This document shows, piece by piece, positions 32,489-43,679 of a stretch of 64,000 nt of DNA. The stretch comes from Planktothrix serta PCC 8927 (GTDB taxonomy: Bacteria; Cyanobacteriota; Cyanobacteriia; Cyanobacteriales; Microcoleaceae). The notes under the pieces were generated by a model. The model had not been told where the DNA came from, made no database searches, and was given only the letters and a program-made list of their open reading frames with translations. Each line of letters starts with the position of its first letter. The stretch's first letter is position 1. Both the position numbers and the translations under genes were made by a program. Location: positions 106,184 to 170,183 of the forward strand of contig NZ_LR734875.1 of NCBI RefSeq assembly GCF_900010725.2, in the 5' to 3' direction.

Positions 32489-35400
32489 ATGCCAGGTGTA
32501 CGAGTCGGGTTACTGCATTCTCTGAGTGGAGCGATGGCCTATCGGGAAAGGCCTTTGCTAGAAGCGGAGTTAATGGCAATTGCCGAAATTAATGATCGGG
32601 GTGGAGTTTTAGGACAAATCATTGAGCCGATCATTGAGGATGGTGCCTCAGACTGCTTCACGTTTGAGCGAAAAGCCAAAAAACTGATTCAAGAAGATGG
32701 TGTCACCACCCTCTTTGGATGTTGGACTTCGGCGAGTCGTCACGGGGTCAAACCTGTGCTGGAAACTTTCAATGCTCAATTATGGTATCCGGCCCCTTAT
32801 GAGGGGTTAGAAAATTGTAGCCAAATTTTCTATACGGGATTTTGTGCGAATCAGCAAGTTGAATCTACAATTACTTGGTTACTCCGAAATCAAAAAACAC
32901 GCTGTTATTTATTGGGTTGGGATCAAGTCTTTTCTCATACTCTCAATAAGTTGATGAAAGTTCATCTCAGACATCACGATGGACAGGTGGTAGGAGAAGC
33001 TTATGTTCCGTCTTCGACACGAGATTTTGAACCGATTATTACCCGGATTCGACAGGCGCAACCGGATATTATTATTAATACCTTAAGAGGCGATCGCAAT
33101 TTAATTTTTTATCGCCAATTTTATGAAAGTGGAATTCTCGCTTCAGACCTGCCAATTTTAGCCACTTCCTTATCAGAATCGGAAGTTCAACAACTTCAAA
33201 ATGCTGCTCTTGGTCATTTAAGTTGTTTTAATTATTTTCAAAGTTTAAACACTCCAGAAAATCATCAATTTGTCCAAGCATTTAAACACCGTTATGGAGC
33301 AGATCGGGTTACAAACGACTCGATGGCTACGGCTTATACTCAAATTTATCTATGGAAACAAGCCGTTGAATTAGCGGAGTCTTTTGACATCGAGCGGATT
33401 CGGATTGCTGCTTATGGACAACGTTTTCTAGCTCCTGGAGGGTTAGTTCATTTAGAACCCAATCATCATATTGCTAAAGTTTGTCGAATTGGTCAAGTGT
33501 TACCCAATCAACAATTTGAGATTTTATACACCAGTGAACAACCGATTAAACCTTTACCTTGGTTAGGATTTAATGAGGCGAATTTTAATGCTTCTGATAT
33601 TGTTTTTGAGTTATTAGCCGAAGTCAGTCAAGGAATTGAACGCGCCGAACAATTAGAACAAAAATCGATAGAATTGGAAGCAACAAAAGCTCAACTTCAG
33701 CAGGAAATTGAAATCCGCAAACAATTTGAAGATGCGTTACAAAGAGCCAATGAAGAGTTAGAAGAAAAAGTAGAAGAACGCACAGCTGCTTTAAAAGAAT
33801 CTAATGATAATTTAGTCCAAGAAATTGTTCAACATCAACAAGCAGAAATAGCTCTCCGCATGGCTAGAGATCAATTACAAACGGTATTAGAAGCGGTGCC
33901 GGGTACGGTTTCTTGGATTAATTCTGATTTACGTTATATTGAAGTCAATGATCGATTAGCTAATATGCTGAACCTCCCCAAGGAGACTTTTATCGGTCAA
34001 CATATTGGGTTTTTAGGTACCAGTTCAGAATTCAATCAATTTGTCCAAGATTTATTTGATAGTCCTGAAATTGATGCTTATCGAGAAGTCAAAACTCAAA
34101 TTTATGGGGAATGGCGACATTATTTAATTGTTGCCCAAAAATATGATCATAATCGGGCGGCTTTTGTCGTAGGAATTGATATTACGGATCGCAAACAAGC
34201 AGAAGAATCTTTAATTAATGCCAAAGATCAACTCCAAACGGTATTAGAAGCGGTGCCGGGTAGTGTTTCTTGGATTAGTTCAGATTTGCGTTATATCGAA
34301 GTGAATCAACGGTTGGCGGATATGTTTAATCTGCCCAAAGAAGCTTTTATTGATCAACATATTGGATTTTTAGGTACCAGTTCAGACTTCCATAATTTTG
34401 TTCAAAATTTATTCGATAGTCCTGACATTGATGCTTCTCAAGAAGTTAGAACTAAAATTAAAGAAGAGTGGCGTAATTATTTAATTGTGGCTCAAAAATA
34501 CAATAATAATCAGGCTGCTTTTATTGTAGGAATTGATATTACCGCCAGTAAACAAGCAGAAGAATCTTTAAAGAATGCAAAAGATCAATTGCAAACCGTA
34601 TTAGAAGCGGTTCCAGGGAGCGTTTCTTGGATTAATTCAAATTTGCGTTATATCGAAGTAAATCAACGGTTAGCGGATATGTTTAATCTGCCGAAGGAAG
34701 CTTTTATCGATCAAGATATTGGGTTTTTAGGGGATAATTCAGAATTTACTCAATTTGTGCAAAATTTATTTGATAGTTCTGCTATTGATGCCTTTCAAGA
34801 GGTGTCAGTTCCTGTTAATGAACAGTTACGGCATTATTTAATTGTAGCTCAAAAATACAATCAAAATCAAGCTGCTTTTGTAGTGGGAATTGATATTACC
34901 GCTCGCAAAGATGCAGAAGAAGCATTACGACTGACTCAAGACCAATTAGAAGCAGTATTAGATGTTGTTCCGGGTACAGTTTCTTGGATTAGTTCAGATT
35001 TACGCTATTTAGGCGTTAATCGTTATTTAGCCTCAACTTTTGATTTAAAACCCGAAGACTTTGTGGGTAAAGATATTGGGTTCTTAAAAGCTAGTTTTGA
35101 ATTTAATGGTTTTGTTCAAGGTTTTTTTAATAATTCCGAAAAAGATGCCTATCAGGAAGTCATGTCGGTCGTTAAAGGTAAACCTCGAAACTATTTAATT
35201 GTTGCTCATAAATATAATAACAATCAAGCGGCTTTCTTTGTGGGAATTGATATTACCGAGCGCAAACAAGCAGAAGAAGCTTTAAAACAAGCAGAAGCCA
35301 ACTATCGCAGCATTTTTGAGAATGCCGTTGAAGGAATTTTCCAAACCACACCCGCCGGAGTTTATTTAAGTGCAAATCCGGCTTTAGCTCGAATTTATGG

Positions 35401-36832
35401 CTATCAATCTCCTGAAGAATTAATCGACAATTTGACCAATATTCAAGACCAACTGTATGTTGACCCTCCGCGTCGTCAAGAGTTTGTTCAACTCTTAGAA
35501 GCACAGGGAGCCATTGTCGGATTTGAATCTCAAATTCGCCGTTTAGATGGACGGTTAACTTGGATTTCAGAAAATGCTTTTGCTGTGCGAGATGAAGCCG
35601 GAAATTTACTCCACTATGAAGGAACTGTTGAGGATATTAACGAGCGTAAAAAAGCCGAAGAAGCTCTACAAAATGCAATGGAAGAGTTAGAAACCCGTGT
35701 AGAAGAACGCACCGCAGCCTTACGCGAGGCAAATCATCAATTAGTTCGAGAAATTGCTGAACGGACACGCATTGAAATCGCATTGCGAGAGTCGGAAGCC
35801 GAACTACGAGCCTTATTTGCTGCCATGACCGATGTAATTACGGTTTTTGATAGTGAAGGACGATATAAAAAGATTGTCAGCACAAATTCGGAAGTTTTAT
35901 ATAGTCCCACGGAAGAACGTCTAGGAAAAAGTGTGTTTGAAGTTTTTCCTTCGAGTCATGCCACTTTATTTTATGATCAAATTCAAAAAGTATTAGAAAC
36001 GAAACAAACCTTAAACCTTGAATATAGTTTAACTTCCGCCGAAACTGAACCCGGACATCATGCACTCAATTCCTCTGATTTCCTGGGGGGAGATGAAGTC
36101 TGGTTTGCGGCAACCGTTTCTCCGATGCCAGATAATTGTGTGATTTGGGTGGCTCGAAATACAACCGAACGGCGCCGGGTTTTAGAAGCCTTAAAAGCAG
36201 AACGAGAAAAATCAGAACGGTTGTTACTTAATATTCTCCCTCAATCCATTGCAGAACAACTCAAACAAAACCCTCATTCTATTGCCGAACGTTTTGAACA
36301 AGCTACAATTATGTTTGCCGATATTGTAGATTTTACCGGATTTTCTGCCCGAATTTCTCCCTCGGAATTAGTCGATTTACTCAATCAAATTTTCTCTGCT
36401 TTTGATGAATTAGCCGACAAACACAATTTAGAAAAAATTAAAACCATTGGCGATTCTTATATGGTCGCTGGCGGGTTGCCAACTCCCCGAAATGACCATG
36501 CAGAAGCTATGGCAGAAATGGCTTTAGATATGCAGGAACAAATTCAACGATTTCAACGAGAAAGGGGTCAATGTTTTAATTTAAGAATTGGCATGAATAC
36601 TGGGCCCGTAGTCGCAGGTGTGATTGGGACGAAAAAATTTATTTATGATTTATGGGGGGATGCCGTTAATATTGCTTCTCGCATGGAATCTCAAGGAGAA
36701 ATGGGCAAAATTCAAGTCACGACCACAACCAAAAACCTTTTAAATGGCAAATACGCCTTTGAGGAACGCGGTTTAATTGATGTCAAAGGTCGAGGAGAAA
36801 TGGTGACATATTGGTTAACAAAACGCCGATAG
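32489..36832 (+). CDS. soluble receptor - six PAS - class III adenylate cyclase
   Basis: 1447 residues without signal peptide or membrane helix. Residues 1-360 form a type I periplasmic-binding fold of the UrtA/AmiC kind (VRVGLLHSLSGAMAYRERPL, GCWTSASRHGVKPVLE, QLWYPAPYEGLE). A coiled coil (380-455) follows, then four near-identical ~119-residue PAS units starting at about 457, 577, 696 and 815 (DQLQTVLEAVPGSVSWI ... YLIVAQKY), a fifth PAS (935-1060), a coiled coil, a sixth PAS (1110-1230), and a class III cyclase (1265-1447). In the cyclase, metal Asp is in MFADIVDFTGF and ESMVAGG-like DSYMVAGG follows; Lys in EKIKTIG and Asp in IYDLWGD are the ATP-selecting residues, and NIASRM holds the transition-state Asn/Arg. 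Predicted cytoplasmic cAMP synthase. Confidence 0.9.
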   Translation: MPGVRVGLLHSLSGAMAYRERPLLEAELMAIAEINDRGGVLGQIIEPIIEDGASDCFTFERKAKKLIQEDGVTTLFGCWTSASRHGVKPVLETFNAQLWYPAPYEGLENCSQIFYTGFCANQQVESTITWLLRNQKTRCYLLGWDQVFSHTLNKLMKVHLRHHDGQVVGEAYVPSSTRDFEPIITRIRQAQPDIIINTLRGDRNLIFYRQFYESGILASDLPILATSLSESEVQQLQNAALGHLSCFNYFQSLNTPENHQFVQAFKHRYGADRVTNDSMATAYTQIYLWKQAVELAESFDIERIRIAAYGQRFLAPGGLVHLEPNHHIAKVCRIGQVLPNQQFEILYTSEQPIKPLPWLGFNEANFNASDIVFELLAEVSQGIERAEQLEQKSIELEATKAQLQQEIEIRKQFEDALQRANEELEEKVEERTAALKESNDNLVQEIVQHQQAEIALRMARDQLQTVLEAVPGTVSWINSDLRYIEVNDRLANMLNLPKETFIGQHIGFLGTSSEFNQFVQDLFDSPEIDAYREVKTQIYGEWRHYLIVAQKYDHNRAAFVVGIDITDRKQAEESLINAKDQLQTVLEAVPGSVSWISSDLRYIEVNQRLADMFNLPKEAFIDQHIGFLGTSSDFHNFVQNLFDSPDIDASQEVRTKIKEEWRNYLIVAQKYNNNQAAFIVGIDITASKQAEESLKNAKDQLQTVLEAVPGSVSWINSNLRYIEVNQRLADMFNLPKEAFIDQDIGFLGDNSEFTQFVQNLFDSSAIDAFQEVSVPVNEQLRHYLIVAQKYNQNQAAFVVGIDITARKDAEEALRLTQDQLEAVLDVVPGTVSWISSDLRYLGVNRYLASTFDLKPEDFVGKDIGFLKASFEFNGFVQGFFNNSEKDAYQEVMSVVKGKPRNYLIVAHKYNNNQAAFFVGIDITERKQAEEALKQAEANYRSIFENAVEGIFQTTPAGVYLSANPALARIYGYQSPEELIDNLTNIQDQLYVDPPRRQEFVQLLEAQGAIVGFESQIRRLDGRLTWISENAFAVRDEAGNLLHYEGTVEDINERKKAEEALQNAMEELETRVEERTAALREANHQLVREIAERTRIEIALRESEAELRALFAAMTDVITVFDSEGRYKKIVSTNSEVLYSPTEERLGKSVFEVFPSSHATLFYDQIQKVLETKQTLNLEYSLTSAETEPGHHALNSSDFLGGDEVWFAATVSPMPDNCVIWVARNTTERRRVLEALKAEREKSERLLLNILPQSIAEQLKQNPHSIAERFEQATIMFADIVDFTGFSARISPSELVDLLNQIFSAFDELADKHNLEKIKTIGDSYMVAGGLPTPRNDHAEAMAEMALDMQEQIQRFQRERGQCFNLRIGMNTGPVVAGVIGTKKFIYDLWGDAVNIASRMESQGEMGKIQVTTTTKNLLNGKYAFEERGLIDVKGRGEMVTYWLTKRR

Positions 36833-36990
36833 CAATTGGGAATTTGAACAGGTCGCTGGCTTTTAGGGAAGTAAAGGCTCAGGATTTTCCCAAGGGGCTT
36901 GAATTTTTGTGAAGATATGTTACTATGCGTAAAATTACATCAGCAGTTTGTGTAGCCGTTTACAGACTTTACCCCTAAATTAGGAATACC

Positions 36991-37683
36991 ATGACTCAAA
37001 AAACCAAAAAATTTCTGACTTTATTAGCAACCGTCAGCAGTGTCGCTGTCCTTGCAGCCTGTGGTCAGCCTACTGCAACTAACACCACCCCAGAACAACC
37101 CGCTACCGAACAAGCAGCCGGGACTCCTGAGTCTACAACCTCTACAACTACTGCTTCTCCTGGTGCTGATACCACAGCCAGCACAGCAACCACCACTCCC
37201 GCCGTTGCTTCCGAAAATACTGGAACAGATGCGGCTTTAGTCTCCAATGAGTCAGAAACCGTTGTCCAAATTGCCAACAGCAACCCCTCTTTCAGTACCT
37301 TTACCAAAGCCGTTGAAGCCGCTGGGTTAACAGAAACCCTCTCTGGCGCAGGCAATTACACGGTTTTCGCCCCCACCGATGAAGCTTTTGCAGCCTTACC
37401 TGCGGGAACTTTAGAAGAGTTAATGAAGCCAGAAAATAAAGAAAAATTGGCTAAAATTCTCCAATATCATATTCTGCCGAATAAAGTTGCTGCGGCTGAA
37501 ATTCAACCCGGCGAAGTCGCTACGGTTGAAGGAGATCCGGTTAATTTAGAAGTAGCTGAAGGCAAAGTTACAGTTAATGGCGCTGAAGTTATTCAACCTG
37601 ATATTAATGCCAGCAACGGTGTTATTCATGTGATTAAGGTTGTTATTCTTCCTCCTACTGCTCCTGCTCCTGGCGCTCAATAA
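36991..37683 (+). CDS. fasciclin-domain lipoprotein
   Basis: 230 residues. Type II signal peptide with lipobox VAVLAACG (Cys about 24), a Thr/Ser/Pro-rich spacer (25-90), then one fasciclin domain (95-222) with NPSFSTFTKAVEAAGL, NYTVFAPTDEAFAAL and the final GVIHVIKVVILPP. Exported and membrane-anchored, probably adhesive. A hairpin terminator follows 50 bp after the stop. Confidence 0.93.
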   Translation: MTQKTKKFLTLLATVSSVAVLAACGQPTATNTTPEQPATEQAAGTPESTTSTTTASPGADTTASTATTTPAVASENTGTDAALVSNESETVVQIANSNPSFSTFTKAVEAAGLTETLSGAGNYTVFAPTDEAFAALPAGTLEELMKPENKEKLAKILQYHILPNKVAAAEIQPGEVATVEGDPVNLEVAEGKVTVNGAEVIQPDINASNGVIHVIKVVILPPTAPAPGAQ

Positions 37684-37729
37684 GATTGAAAGATTTCTCA
37701 ATCTAAATTCATTGAGTTTTAGATAATTT

Positions 37730-37763
37730 AAAAGCCCGGTTTCTTAAAAGTTACCGGGTTTTT
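37730..37763 (+). terminator. Rho-independent terminator after the fasciclin gene
   Basis: CCCGGT (37735-37740) pairs with ACCGGG (37753-37758), preceded by A-rich bases and followed by TTTTT. Confidence 0.75.
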
Positions 37764-37812
37764 GAGTTGGTATTGCTTATATTCCATCCTTTAATGTTTG
37801 CTAGGCATCCGT

Positions 37813-37850
37813 CCCCTGTAGAGACTAGCCATGCTTAGTCTCTACAGGGG
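37813..37850. repeat. perfect 15-bp inverted repeat
   Basis: CCCCTGTAGAGACTA (37813-37827) is exactly complementary to TAGTCTCTACAGGGG (37836-37850), loop 8. A stand-alone palindrome of the type dispersed in cyanobacterial intergenic DNA; no T run follows. Confidence 0.75.
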
Positions 37851-38043
37851 GTTTATGGGAGCATCTACAGAATAATTGATTAACCATCTTGACTGACTCC
37901 TGAAGTTTTAATTATTTTTTCGATAAACTTTCTATTGATGATCAATTAAAATCATCCCCATCAAGAATATCATATCTTATATAAGCGTTTACAACTTCTT
38001 TGTGTCTTGGTGTCTTTGTGGTTAAATTAGACTTTAGCATTAT

Positions 38044-38301
38044 AAACAGCGAGTTTATCGTCGAAATGGCGTAAAAGAATATCTCGTTTGGCAAGTTATG
38101 GAAGGATGTTTTGATTGGTTTTTATGGCAGAATGGAGACTATATTTCTTTAACTCCTGATGCAGAAGGAATTATCCGCAGCCAAGTTTTTCCGGGGTTAT
38201 GGTTGTCAGTTTCAGCCCTTTTAAATGGGAATATGCTAGAAGTTATTACTACATTACAAACTGGGTTAGCAACTCCCGAACATCAACAATTTTTGCAATA
38301 G
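38044..38301 (+). pseudogene. Uma2-family C-terminal remnant
   Basis: The open frame starts abruptly after the dispersed repeat: KQRVYRRNGVKEYLVWQVME, then ... WFLWQNGDYISLTPDAEGIIRSQVFPGLWLSV. This is the last third of a Uma2 protein (Y..NGV.EYLVW, G...S..FPGLWL). The N-terminal part with the nuclease core is missing, and an internal ATG at 38098 would give only 67 residues. Confidence 0.7.
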
Positions 38302-38407
38302 TTTTGTTTATTTTCAACAAATTTATCCTTCATCTATTTCCGCATAATTTATCAATTATTACGCTAGAATAAGTGATAAATCATGTTTGATTACTTCTGG
38401 TTTTTAA

Positions 38408-38674
38408 TCATTTTTTTCGATAAACTTCACGTCGATGACCCATTTCAATAATCCAAACCAACAAAATTTTATCATAAATTTCATAAACAATTCGATAATC
38501 CCCTACACGAATTCGATAAACATCTTCCTCAACTCCTGATAATTGGATTGATCCTCTAGGACGAGGATTACTAGCCAAAGCATTAATCTGGGGTGCGAGG
38601 CGTTCTTGAAATAATTTAGGTAAAGACTTAAATTGTTTCTTCGCTTTTTTAGAAAACTCGATTTTATAATCCAC
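38408..38674 (-). CDS. RelE/ParE-family toxin
   Basis: 88 residues: MDYKIEFSKKAKKQFKSLPK, then VYRIRVGDYRIVYEIYDKILLVWIIEMGHRREVY. The (Y)RIRVGDYRIVYEI strand pair and the terminal GHRREVY are diagnostic of RelE mRNA interferases. It follows a Phd/YefM antitoxin by 6 bp, giving an intact relBE/phd-type operon. Confidence 0.92.
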   Translation of the reverse strand: MDYKIEFSKKAKKQFKSLPKLFQERLAPQINALASNPRPRGSIQLSGVEEDVYRIRVGDYRIVYEIYDKILLVWIIEMGHRREVYRKK

Positions 38675-38680
38675 AATTGC

Positions 38681-38998
38681 TTAAAGTCCCAATTCTTCTT
38701 TTAAATCTTCCCAGGAAACTCCTTCATTTTGTTGATACTCTGATTTTGCTTCTTGAAAGGCTTCTAAATCTATTTGATCTTCTAACTCTTGAATAACACG
38801 CTCTAATAATAAAAATTCATCCATAGAAATAATTGCGGCAATATCTTCTTGATCTTGATTAATAATAATCCGTTTTTCGCCGGATTTCACAGCAGAGATA
38901 ATTTTATCTAAATTTTCAGAAACTTCCTTTAAGTTAAGACGAGAAATAGGATTTTGATCAAAAGTCTGAGATTCTTTACTGATGACTTGTTCTATCAT
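38681..38998 (-). CDS. Phd/YefM-family antitoxin
   Basis: 105 residues with the Phd/YefM fold (ISRLNLKEVSENLDKIISAVKSGEKRIIINQDQEDIAAIISMDEFLLLERVI) and an acidic C-terminus that would wrap the toxin. First gene of the pair; the complex normally represses its own promoter. Confidence 0.88.
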   Translation of the reverse strand: MIEQVISKESQTFDQNPISRLNLKEVSENLDKIISAVKSGEKRIIINQDQEDIAAIISMDEFLLLERVIQELEDQIDLEAFQEAKSEYQQNEGVSWEDLKEELGL

Positions 38999-39223
38999 GA
39001 GAGATACCTCGTAATCAGAATATTAGGGGGACAATCAATTTTTATTACCCGACAAAAACTCACTCACCTCACCCACCTTAAATCTGATCTAATTTTATCA
39101 TGAAACTTAGAAACTGGGTTGCTTCTTAAATATCTCAGGGTTAAACCCAGACTTTTTACCACCGAACCCGGTTTCTTCGTGTAAAATTGTAAAACTACCC
39201 TTACTCCCTATCATTAACATTCT

Positions 39224-42200
39224 ATGAAAAGCGCATTTTTAGACCGCCTTCACAGTCCTGAACGTCCCGTTATCGTATTTGATGGAGGAATGGGAACTAA
39301 CCTACAAACCCAAAACCTGACGGCGGATGACTTTGGCGGAAAAGACTATGAAGGCTGTAATGAATATTTAATTTATACCAAACCCGAAGCCGTTGCTAAC
39401 GTTCATCGAGGGTTTTTAGAAGCAGGTGCAGATGTTATTGAAACCGATACTTTTGGTGCGACTTCTATTGTTTTAGCAGAATATGATTTAGCCGATAAAA
39501 CTTATGATTTAAACAAAACCGCAGCCGAATTAGCGAAACGTTTAACCGAGGAATATTCTACACCCGAAAAACCTCGATTTGTTGCAGGTTCAATGGGGCC
39601 AGGAACTAAATTACCCACCCTCGGACATATTGATTTTGATACCTTGCATCATGCGTTTGCTGAACAAGCCGAAGGATTATTTGATGGAGGTGTCGATTTA
39701 TTTATTGTTGAAACCTGTCAAGATGTGCTGCAAATTAAAGCCGCATTAAACGGAATTGAGGATGTTTTTGCCAAAAAAGGAGAACGTCGTCCGATTATGG
39801 TTTCTGTAACAATGGAAGCCTTCGGAACGATGTTAGTGGGTTCAGAAATTAGCGCAGCATTAACAATTTTAGCTCCCTATAAAATTGATATTTTAGGGTT
39901 AAATTGTGCCACTGGCCCCGATTTAATGAAAGAACATATTCGCTATTTAGCTGAACATTCTCCGTTTGTTGTGTCCTGTATTCCTAACGCAGGTTTACCC
40001 GAAAATATTGGGGGTAAAGCCCATTATAAATTAACGCCAATGGAACTGAGAATGGCGTTAATGCACTTTGTTGAAGACTTGGGAGTTCAAGTCATTGGGG
40101 GCTGTTGTGGAACCCGTTATGAGCATATTCAAGCCTTAGCTGAAATTTCCCAAACCCTCAAACCCAAACAACGAGAACCCCAGTTAATTCCATCGGCGGC
40201 TTCTATTTATAGTCCCCAAACTTATGAACAGGAAAACTCCTTTTTAATTATTGGTGAACGTCTCAACGCCAGTGGGTCTAAAAAATGCCGAGATTTACTC
40301 AATGTAGAAGACTGGGATGGGTTAGTTTCCTTAGCAAAATCCCAGATAAAAGAAGGGGCGCAAATTTTAGATGTTAACGTAGATTATGTCGGACGAGATG
40401 GGGTGCGAGATATGAAAGAATTAGTATCTCGCGTTGTGACTAACGTGAATTTACCCTTGATGTTAGACTCCACAGAATGGCAGAAAATGGAAGCGGGTTT
40501 AAAAGTATCCGGGGGTAAATGTTTACTCAATTCTACCAACTATGAAGACGGCGAAGAACGCTTTTTTAAAGTATTAGAATTAGCAAAAAAATATGGGGCT
40601 GCTATTGTGGTGGGAACCATTGACGAGGAAGGGATGGCGAGGACAGCAGACAAGAAATTTGAAATTGCTAAACGCGCCTATAATGATGCCATTAACTATG
40701 GAATTCCTGCTCATGAAATCTTTTTTGATCCCTTAGCGTTACCGATTTCTACGGGTATTGAAGAAGACCGGAATAATGGTAAAGCAACAATTGATTCTAT
40801 TCGGCAAATTCGTCAAGAATTACCCGGATGTCATATTGTTTTAGGGGTTTCTAATATTTCCTTCGGGTTAAACCCAGTGGCGCGACAAGTATTAAATTCG
40901 GTGTTTCTTCATGAAGCGATGCAAGTCGGGTTAGATGCGGCTATTGTGAGCGCCAATAAGATTTTACCCTTAGCAAAAATTGACCCCGAACATCAAGAAG
41001 TTTGTCGCAAATTAATTTATGACCAGCGACAATTTGATGGGGATGTTTGTGTTTATGACCCGTTAGGAGAACTCACCAACCTTTTCCAAGGAAAAACCAC
41101 AAAACGAGATCGTTCTGGAGATGCTAACCTCCCCATAGAAGAACGGTTAAAACGTCATATTATTGATGGAGAACGCATTGGGTTAGATACTGCTTTAGAA
41201 GAAGCTTTAAAACAATATCCTCCCCTAGAAATTATTAATAATATTCTCTTGGATGGGATGAAAGTTGTCGGAGAATTATTTGGTTCTGGGCAAATGCAGC
41301 TACCTTTTGTGTTACAATCTGCCCAAACCATGAAAGCCGCCGTTGCCTATTTAGAACCCTACATGGAAAAATCGGAAACGGGGGATAATTCCAAAGGAAC
41401 TTTTATCATTGCTACTGTTAAAGGAGATGTGCATGATATTGGTAAAAATTTAGTCGATATTATTTTATCTAATAACGGCTATCGCGTGATTAATTTAGGG
41501 ATTAAACAACCCGTTGAGAATATTATCAACGCTTACCAAGAACACAAAGCAGACTGTATTGCAATGAGTGGATTATTAGTAAAATCCACTGCCTTCATGA
41601 AGGATAATTTAGAGGCATTTAACGAAGCCGGAATTACAGTTCCCGTGATTTTAGGCGGCGCTGCATTAACCCCGAAATTTGTCCATGAAGATTGCCAAAA
41701 TGCCTATAAAGGTCAAGTTATTTATGGAAAAGATGCCTTTTCAGACTTGAACTTTATGGATAAATTAATGCCTGCAAAAAAAGCGAAAAAATGGGATAAT
41801 GCTCAAGGCTTTTTAGGAGAATATGCGGAAGCGAAGAAAACTAAAGTTAAGTTAGAAACCGTTAAAACTGCTTCAGAAAAAATTGAAAATCCTGAAGAAA
41901 TTGTCATCGATACCCGACGTTCTGAAGCCGTTGATGTTAATATTCACCGTCCTACCCCGCCCTTCTGGGGAACGAAAATTTTACAGCCAGAAGATATTTC
42001 TTTAGAGGATATTTGGTGGTATTTAGATTTACAAGCGTTAGTCGCTGGTCAATGGCAATTCCGCAAACCCAGAGAACAATCACGGGAAGAATATGATGCT
42101 TTCTTAGCCGAAAAAGTCTATCCTGTTTTAACAGAATGGAAAGCCAAAATTTTAGCGGAAAACTTATTACATCCAACGGTGATTTATGGGTATTTTCCCT

Positions 42201-42751
42201 GTCAAGCAGAGGATAACTCGTTACTCATTTTTGACCCCGAAAATCATCAAAAACAGGTTGCTCGTTTTGACTTTCCTCGACAAAAAGCAGGGCGACGGTT
42301 GTGTATTGCGGACTTTTTTGCCCCCAAAGAAAGCGGACAGATTGATGTTTTCCCGATGCAAGCGGTAACAGTTGGAGAAATTGCCACCGAATACGCCCAA
42401 AAACTATTTGCAGAAAACGACTATACGAATTATTTGTATTTTCATGGAATGGCTGTGCAAACCGCAGAAGCGTTAGCTGAATGGACTCATGCAAAAATTC
42501 GTCGGGAGTTAGGGTTTGGAAGTGAAGAACCCGATAATGTTCGGGATGTTTTAGCCCAACGTCATCGCGGTTCTCGCTATAGTTTTGGATATCCGGCTTG
42601 TCCGAATATTCAAGACCAATATAAACAGGTGGAGTTATTACAAATTGACCGGATTAATATGTATATGGATGAAAGTGAACAAATTTATCCAGAACAGTCT
42701 ACAACGGCGTTTATTACCTATCATCCTGTTTCTAAATACTTCAATCTTTAA
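39224..42751 (+). CDS. metH: cobalamin-dependent methionine synthase
   Basis: 1175 residues. Homocysteine domain with the zinc cysteines in GLNCATGP and [10 protein letters not shown] (about 225-300), the pterin/methyl-THF domain (335-600; [16 protein letters not shown]), the cobalamin-binding domain with base-off His in [14 protein letters not shown] near 735, and the AdoMet reactivation domain (930-1175; [16 protein letters not shown]). Transfers methyl from 5-methyl-THF to homocysteine through B12. All modules are present and length is normal. No B12 riboswitch is visible in the 225-bp upstream region. Confidence 0.97.
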   Translation: MKSAFLDRLHSPERPVIVFDGGMGTNLQTQNLTADDFGGKDYEGCNEYLIYTKPEAVANVHRGFLEAGADVIETDTFGATSIVLAEYDLADKTYDLNKTAAELAKRLTEEYSTPEKPRFVAGSMGPGTKLPTLGHIDFDTLHHAFAEQAEGLFDGGVDLFIVETCQDVLQIKAALNGIEDVFAKKGERRPIMVSVTMEAFGTMLVGSEISAALTILAPYKIDILGLNCATGPDLMKEHIRYLAEHSPFVVSCIPNAGLPENIGGKAHYKLTPMELRMALMHFVEDLGVQVIGGCCGTRYEHIQALAEISQTLKPKQREPQLIPSAASIYSPQTYEQENSFLIIGERLNASGSKKCRDLLNVEDWDGLVSLAKSQIKEGAQILDVNVDYVGRDGVRDMKELVSRVVTNVNLPLMLDSTEWQKMEAGLKVSGGKCLLNSTNYEDGEERFFKVLELAKKYGAAIVVGTIDEEGMARTADKKFEIAKRAYNDAINYGIPAHEIFFDPLALPISTGIEEDRNNGKATIDSIRQIRQELPGCHIVLGVSNISFGLNPVARQVLNSVFLHEAMQVGLDAAIVSANKILPLAKIDPEHQEVCRKLIYDQRQFDGDVCVYDPLGELTNLFQGKTTKRDRSGDANLPIEERLKRHIIDGERIGLDTALEEALKQYPPLEIINNILLDGMKVVGELFGSGQMQLPFVLQSAQTMKAAVAYLEPYMEKSETGDNSKGTFIIATVKGDVHDIGKNLVDIILSNNGYRVINLGIKQPVENIINAYQEHKADCIAMSGLLVKSTAFMKDNLEAFNEAGITVPVILGGAALTPKFVHEDCQNAYKGQVIYGKDAFSDLNFMDKLMPAKKAKKWDNAQGFLGEYAEAKKTKVKLETVKTASEKIENPEEIVIDTRRSEAVDVNIHRPTPPFWGTKILQPEDISLEDIWWYLDLQALVAGQWQFRKPREQSREEYDAFLAEKVYPVLTEWKAKILAENLLHPTVIYGYFPCQAEDNSLLIFDPENHQKQVARFDFPRQKAGRRLCIADFFAPKESGQIDVFPMQAVTVGEIATEYAQKLFAENDYTNYLYFHGMAVQTAEALAEWTHAKIRRELGFGSEEPDNVRDVLAQRHRGSRYSFGYPACPNIQDQYKQVELLQIDRINMYMDESEQIYPEQSTTAFITYHPVSKYFNL

Positions 42752-42946
42752 TCTCTTCTACAATCTTCATTAACCCATTATGAGTTTGATGTGTTAATAT
42801 GAAGATATCTTGCTACTAAAAGGTAGATTAAGTTTTAATAATCTACTTTTTAGAGCATTTTTTAAATCTATCAATATTGGGGGTATTGAGGGTTTAAATT
42901 TATATAACTGTAAGCTAAATTTACAGGCTTATTAAGCTTAATAGGA

Positions 42947-43198
42947 TTGATGATGATGACTAAGATAATTGATGTAACTGGACTCAGCGACAAGCAAATT
43001 GCTCTTGTCGAAGAAATTGTAACAGCACTTCGGTCTGTTCCTAAGAATCAACAAATTAATCAAGGAGGTAATCATGACGTAACCCTAACTCCAGAAGATG
43101 ATGAACTTAGGCAACTTCATGCAGAATTTAGTTGGCTTGTTGCTGATATTGGCGTTAAAAAACCAATTAACAGAGCAAATATATATCAAACCGGATAA
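42947..43198 (+). CDS. putative antitoxin of the VapC pair
   Basis: 83 residues, start ambiguous among three consecutive ATG codons (42947-42955). TKIIDVTGLSDKQIALVEEIVTALR resembles the N-terminal helix of cyanobacterial VapB-like antitoxins. Stop and next start are adjacent (TAA-ATG), so translation is coupled with the PIN gene. Confidence 0.65.
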   Translation: MMMMTKIIDVTGLSDKQIALVEEIVTALRSVPKNQQINQGGNHDVTLTPEDDELRQLHAEFSWLVADIGVKKPINRANIYQTG

Positions 43199-43639
43199 AT
43201 GAAAAAGACATTCATAGATACAAATATTTTAGTTTATTCTGTAGACACCGACAGTGGGGACAAACACAGAACATCATTAAAAATTTTAAGACCTAGTGAA
43301 CAGGAAATATTGTGCGTTTCCGATCAAATTCTTGCAGAATTTTATTCTGTTATGACCAGTAGTAGCCAAGTCAAAAAACCCATTACACCAGTAGACACAA
43401 TATGGAGAATAAAAAGACTGATTCAAATGCCCAATATCCAACTTTTACCAAAACCATCAAACTTGACTAATCTTTGGCTGGAATTGTTGGAAAATCATCC
43501 CGTAACTGGTGCAACCGTTTTTGATGTTATGCACGTTGCTACAATGATGTCACACGGAATCAGGCGAATATATACTTTTAATGTTGATGATTTTGCTTGG
43601 TGTAGAGACATGGATATTGAAGTGATTATCCCAGAATAA
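43199..43639 (+). CDS. PIN-domain toxin, VapC-like
   Basis: 146 residues: KKTFIDTNILVYSVDTD (first Asp), SDQILAEFYSVMTSS (Glu), GATVFDVMHVATMMSHGIRRIYTFNVDDFAW (third and fourth Asp). All four catalytic acids of the PIN RNase fold are present. Paired with the antitoxin directly upstream. Confidence 0.88.
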   Translation: MKKTFIDTNILVYSVDTDSGDKHRTSLKILRPSEQEILCVSDQILAEFYSVMTSSSQVKKPITPVDTIWRIKRLIQMPNIQLLPKPSNLTNLWLELLENHPVTGATVFDVMHVATMMSHGIRRIYTFNVDDFAWCRDMDIEVIIPE

Positions 43640-43650
43640 CTAATGTATTC

Positions 43651-43679
43651 CTGATGACTAGGTTGAACCTAGTCATCAG
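43651..43679 (+). repeat. 14-bp inverted repeat after the vapBC-like operon
   Basis: CTGATGACTAGGTT (43651-43664) and AACCTAGTCATCAG (43666-43679) are perfectly complementary. It could terminate the operon although no T run follows. A second small dyad (GTAGAGGTTTGTC ... GACCTCTAC) lies near 43759-43788. Confidence 0.6.

Noticed and set aside
38999-39223. Possible cobalamin riboswitch before metH
   Set aside because: No B12-box-like sequence or long structured leader is visible; the region contains only the TA promoter side and AT-rich DNA.
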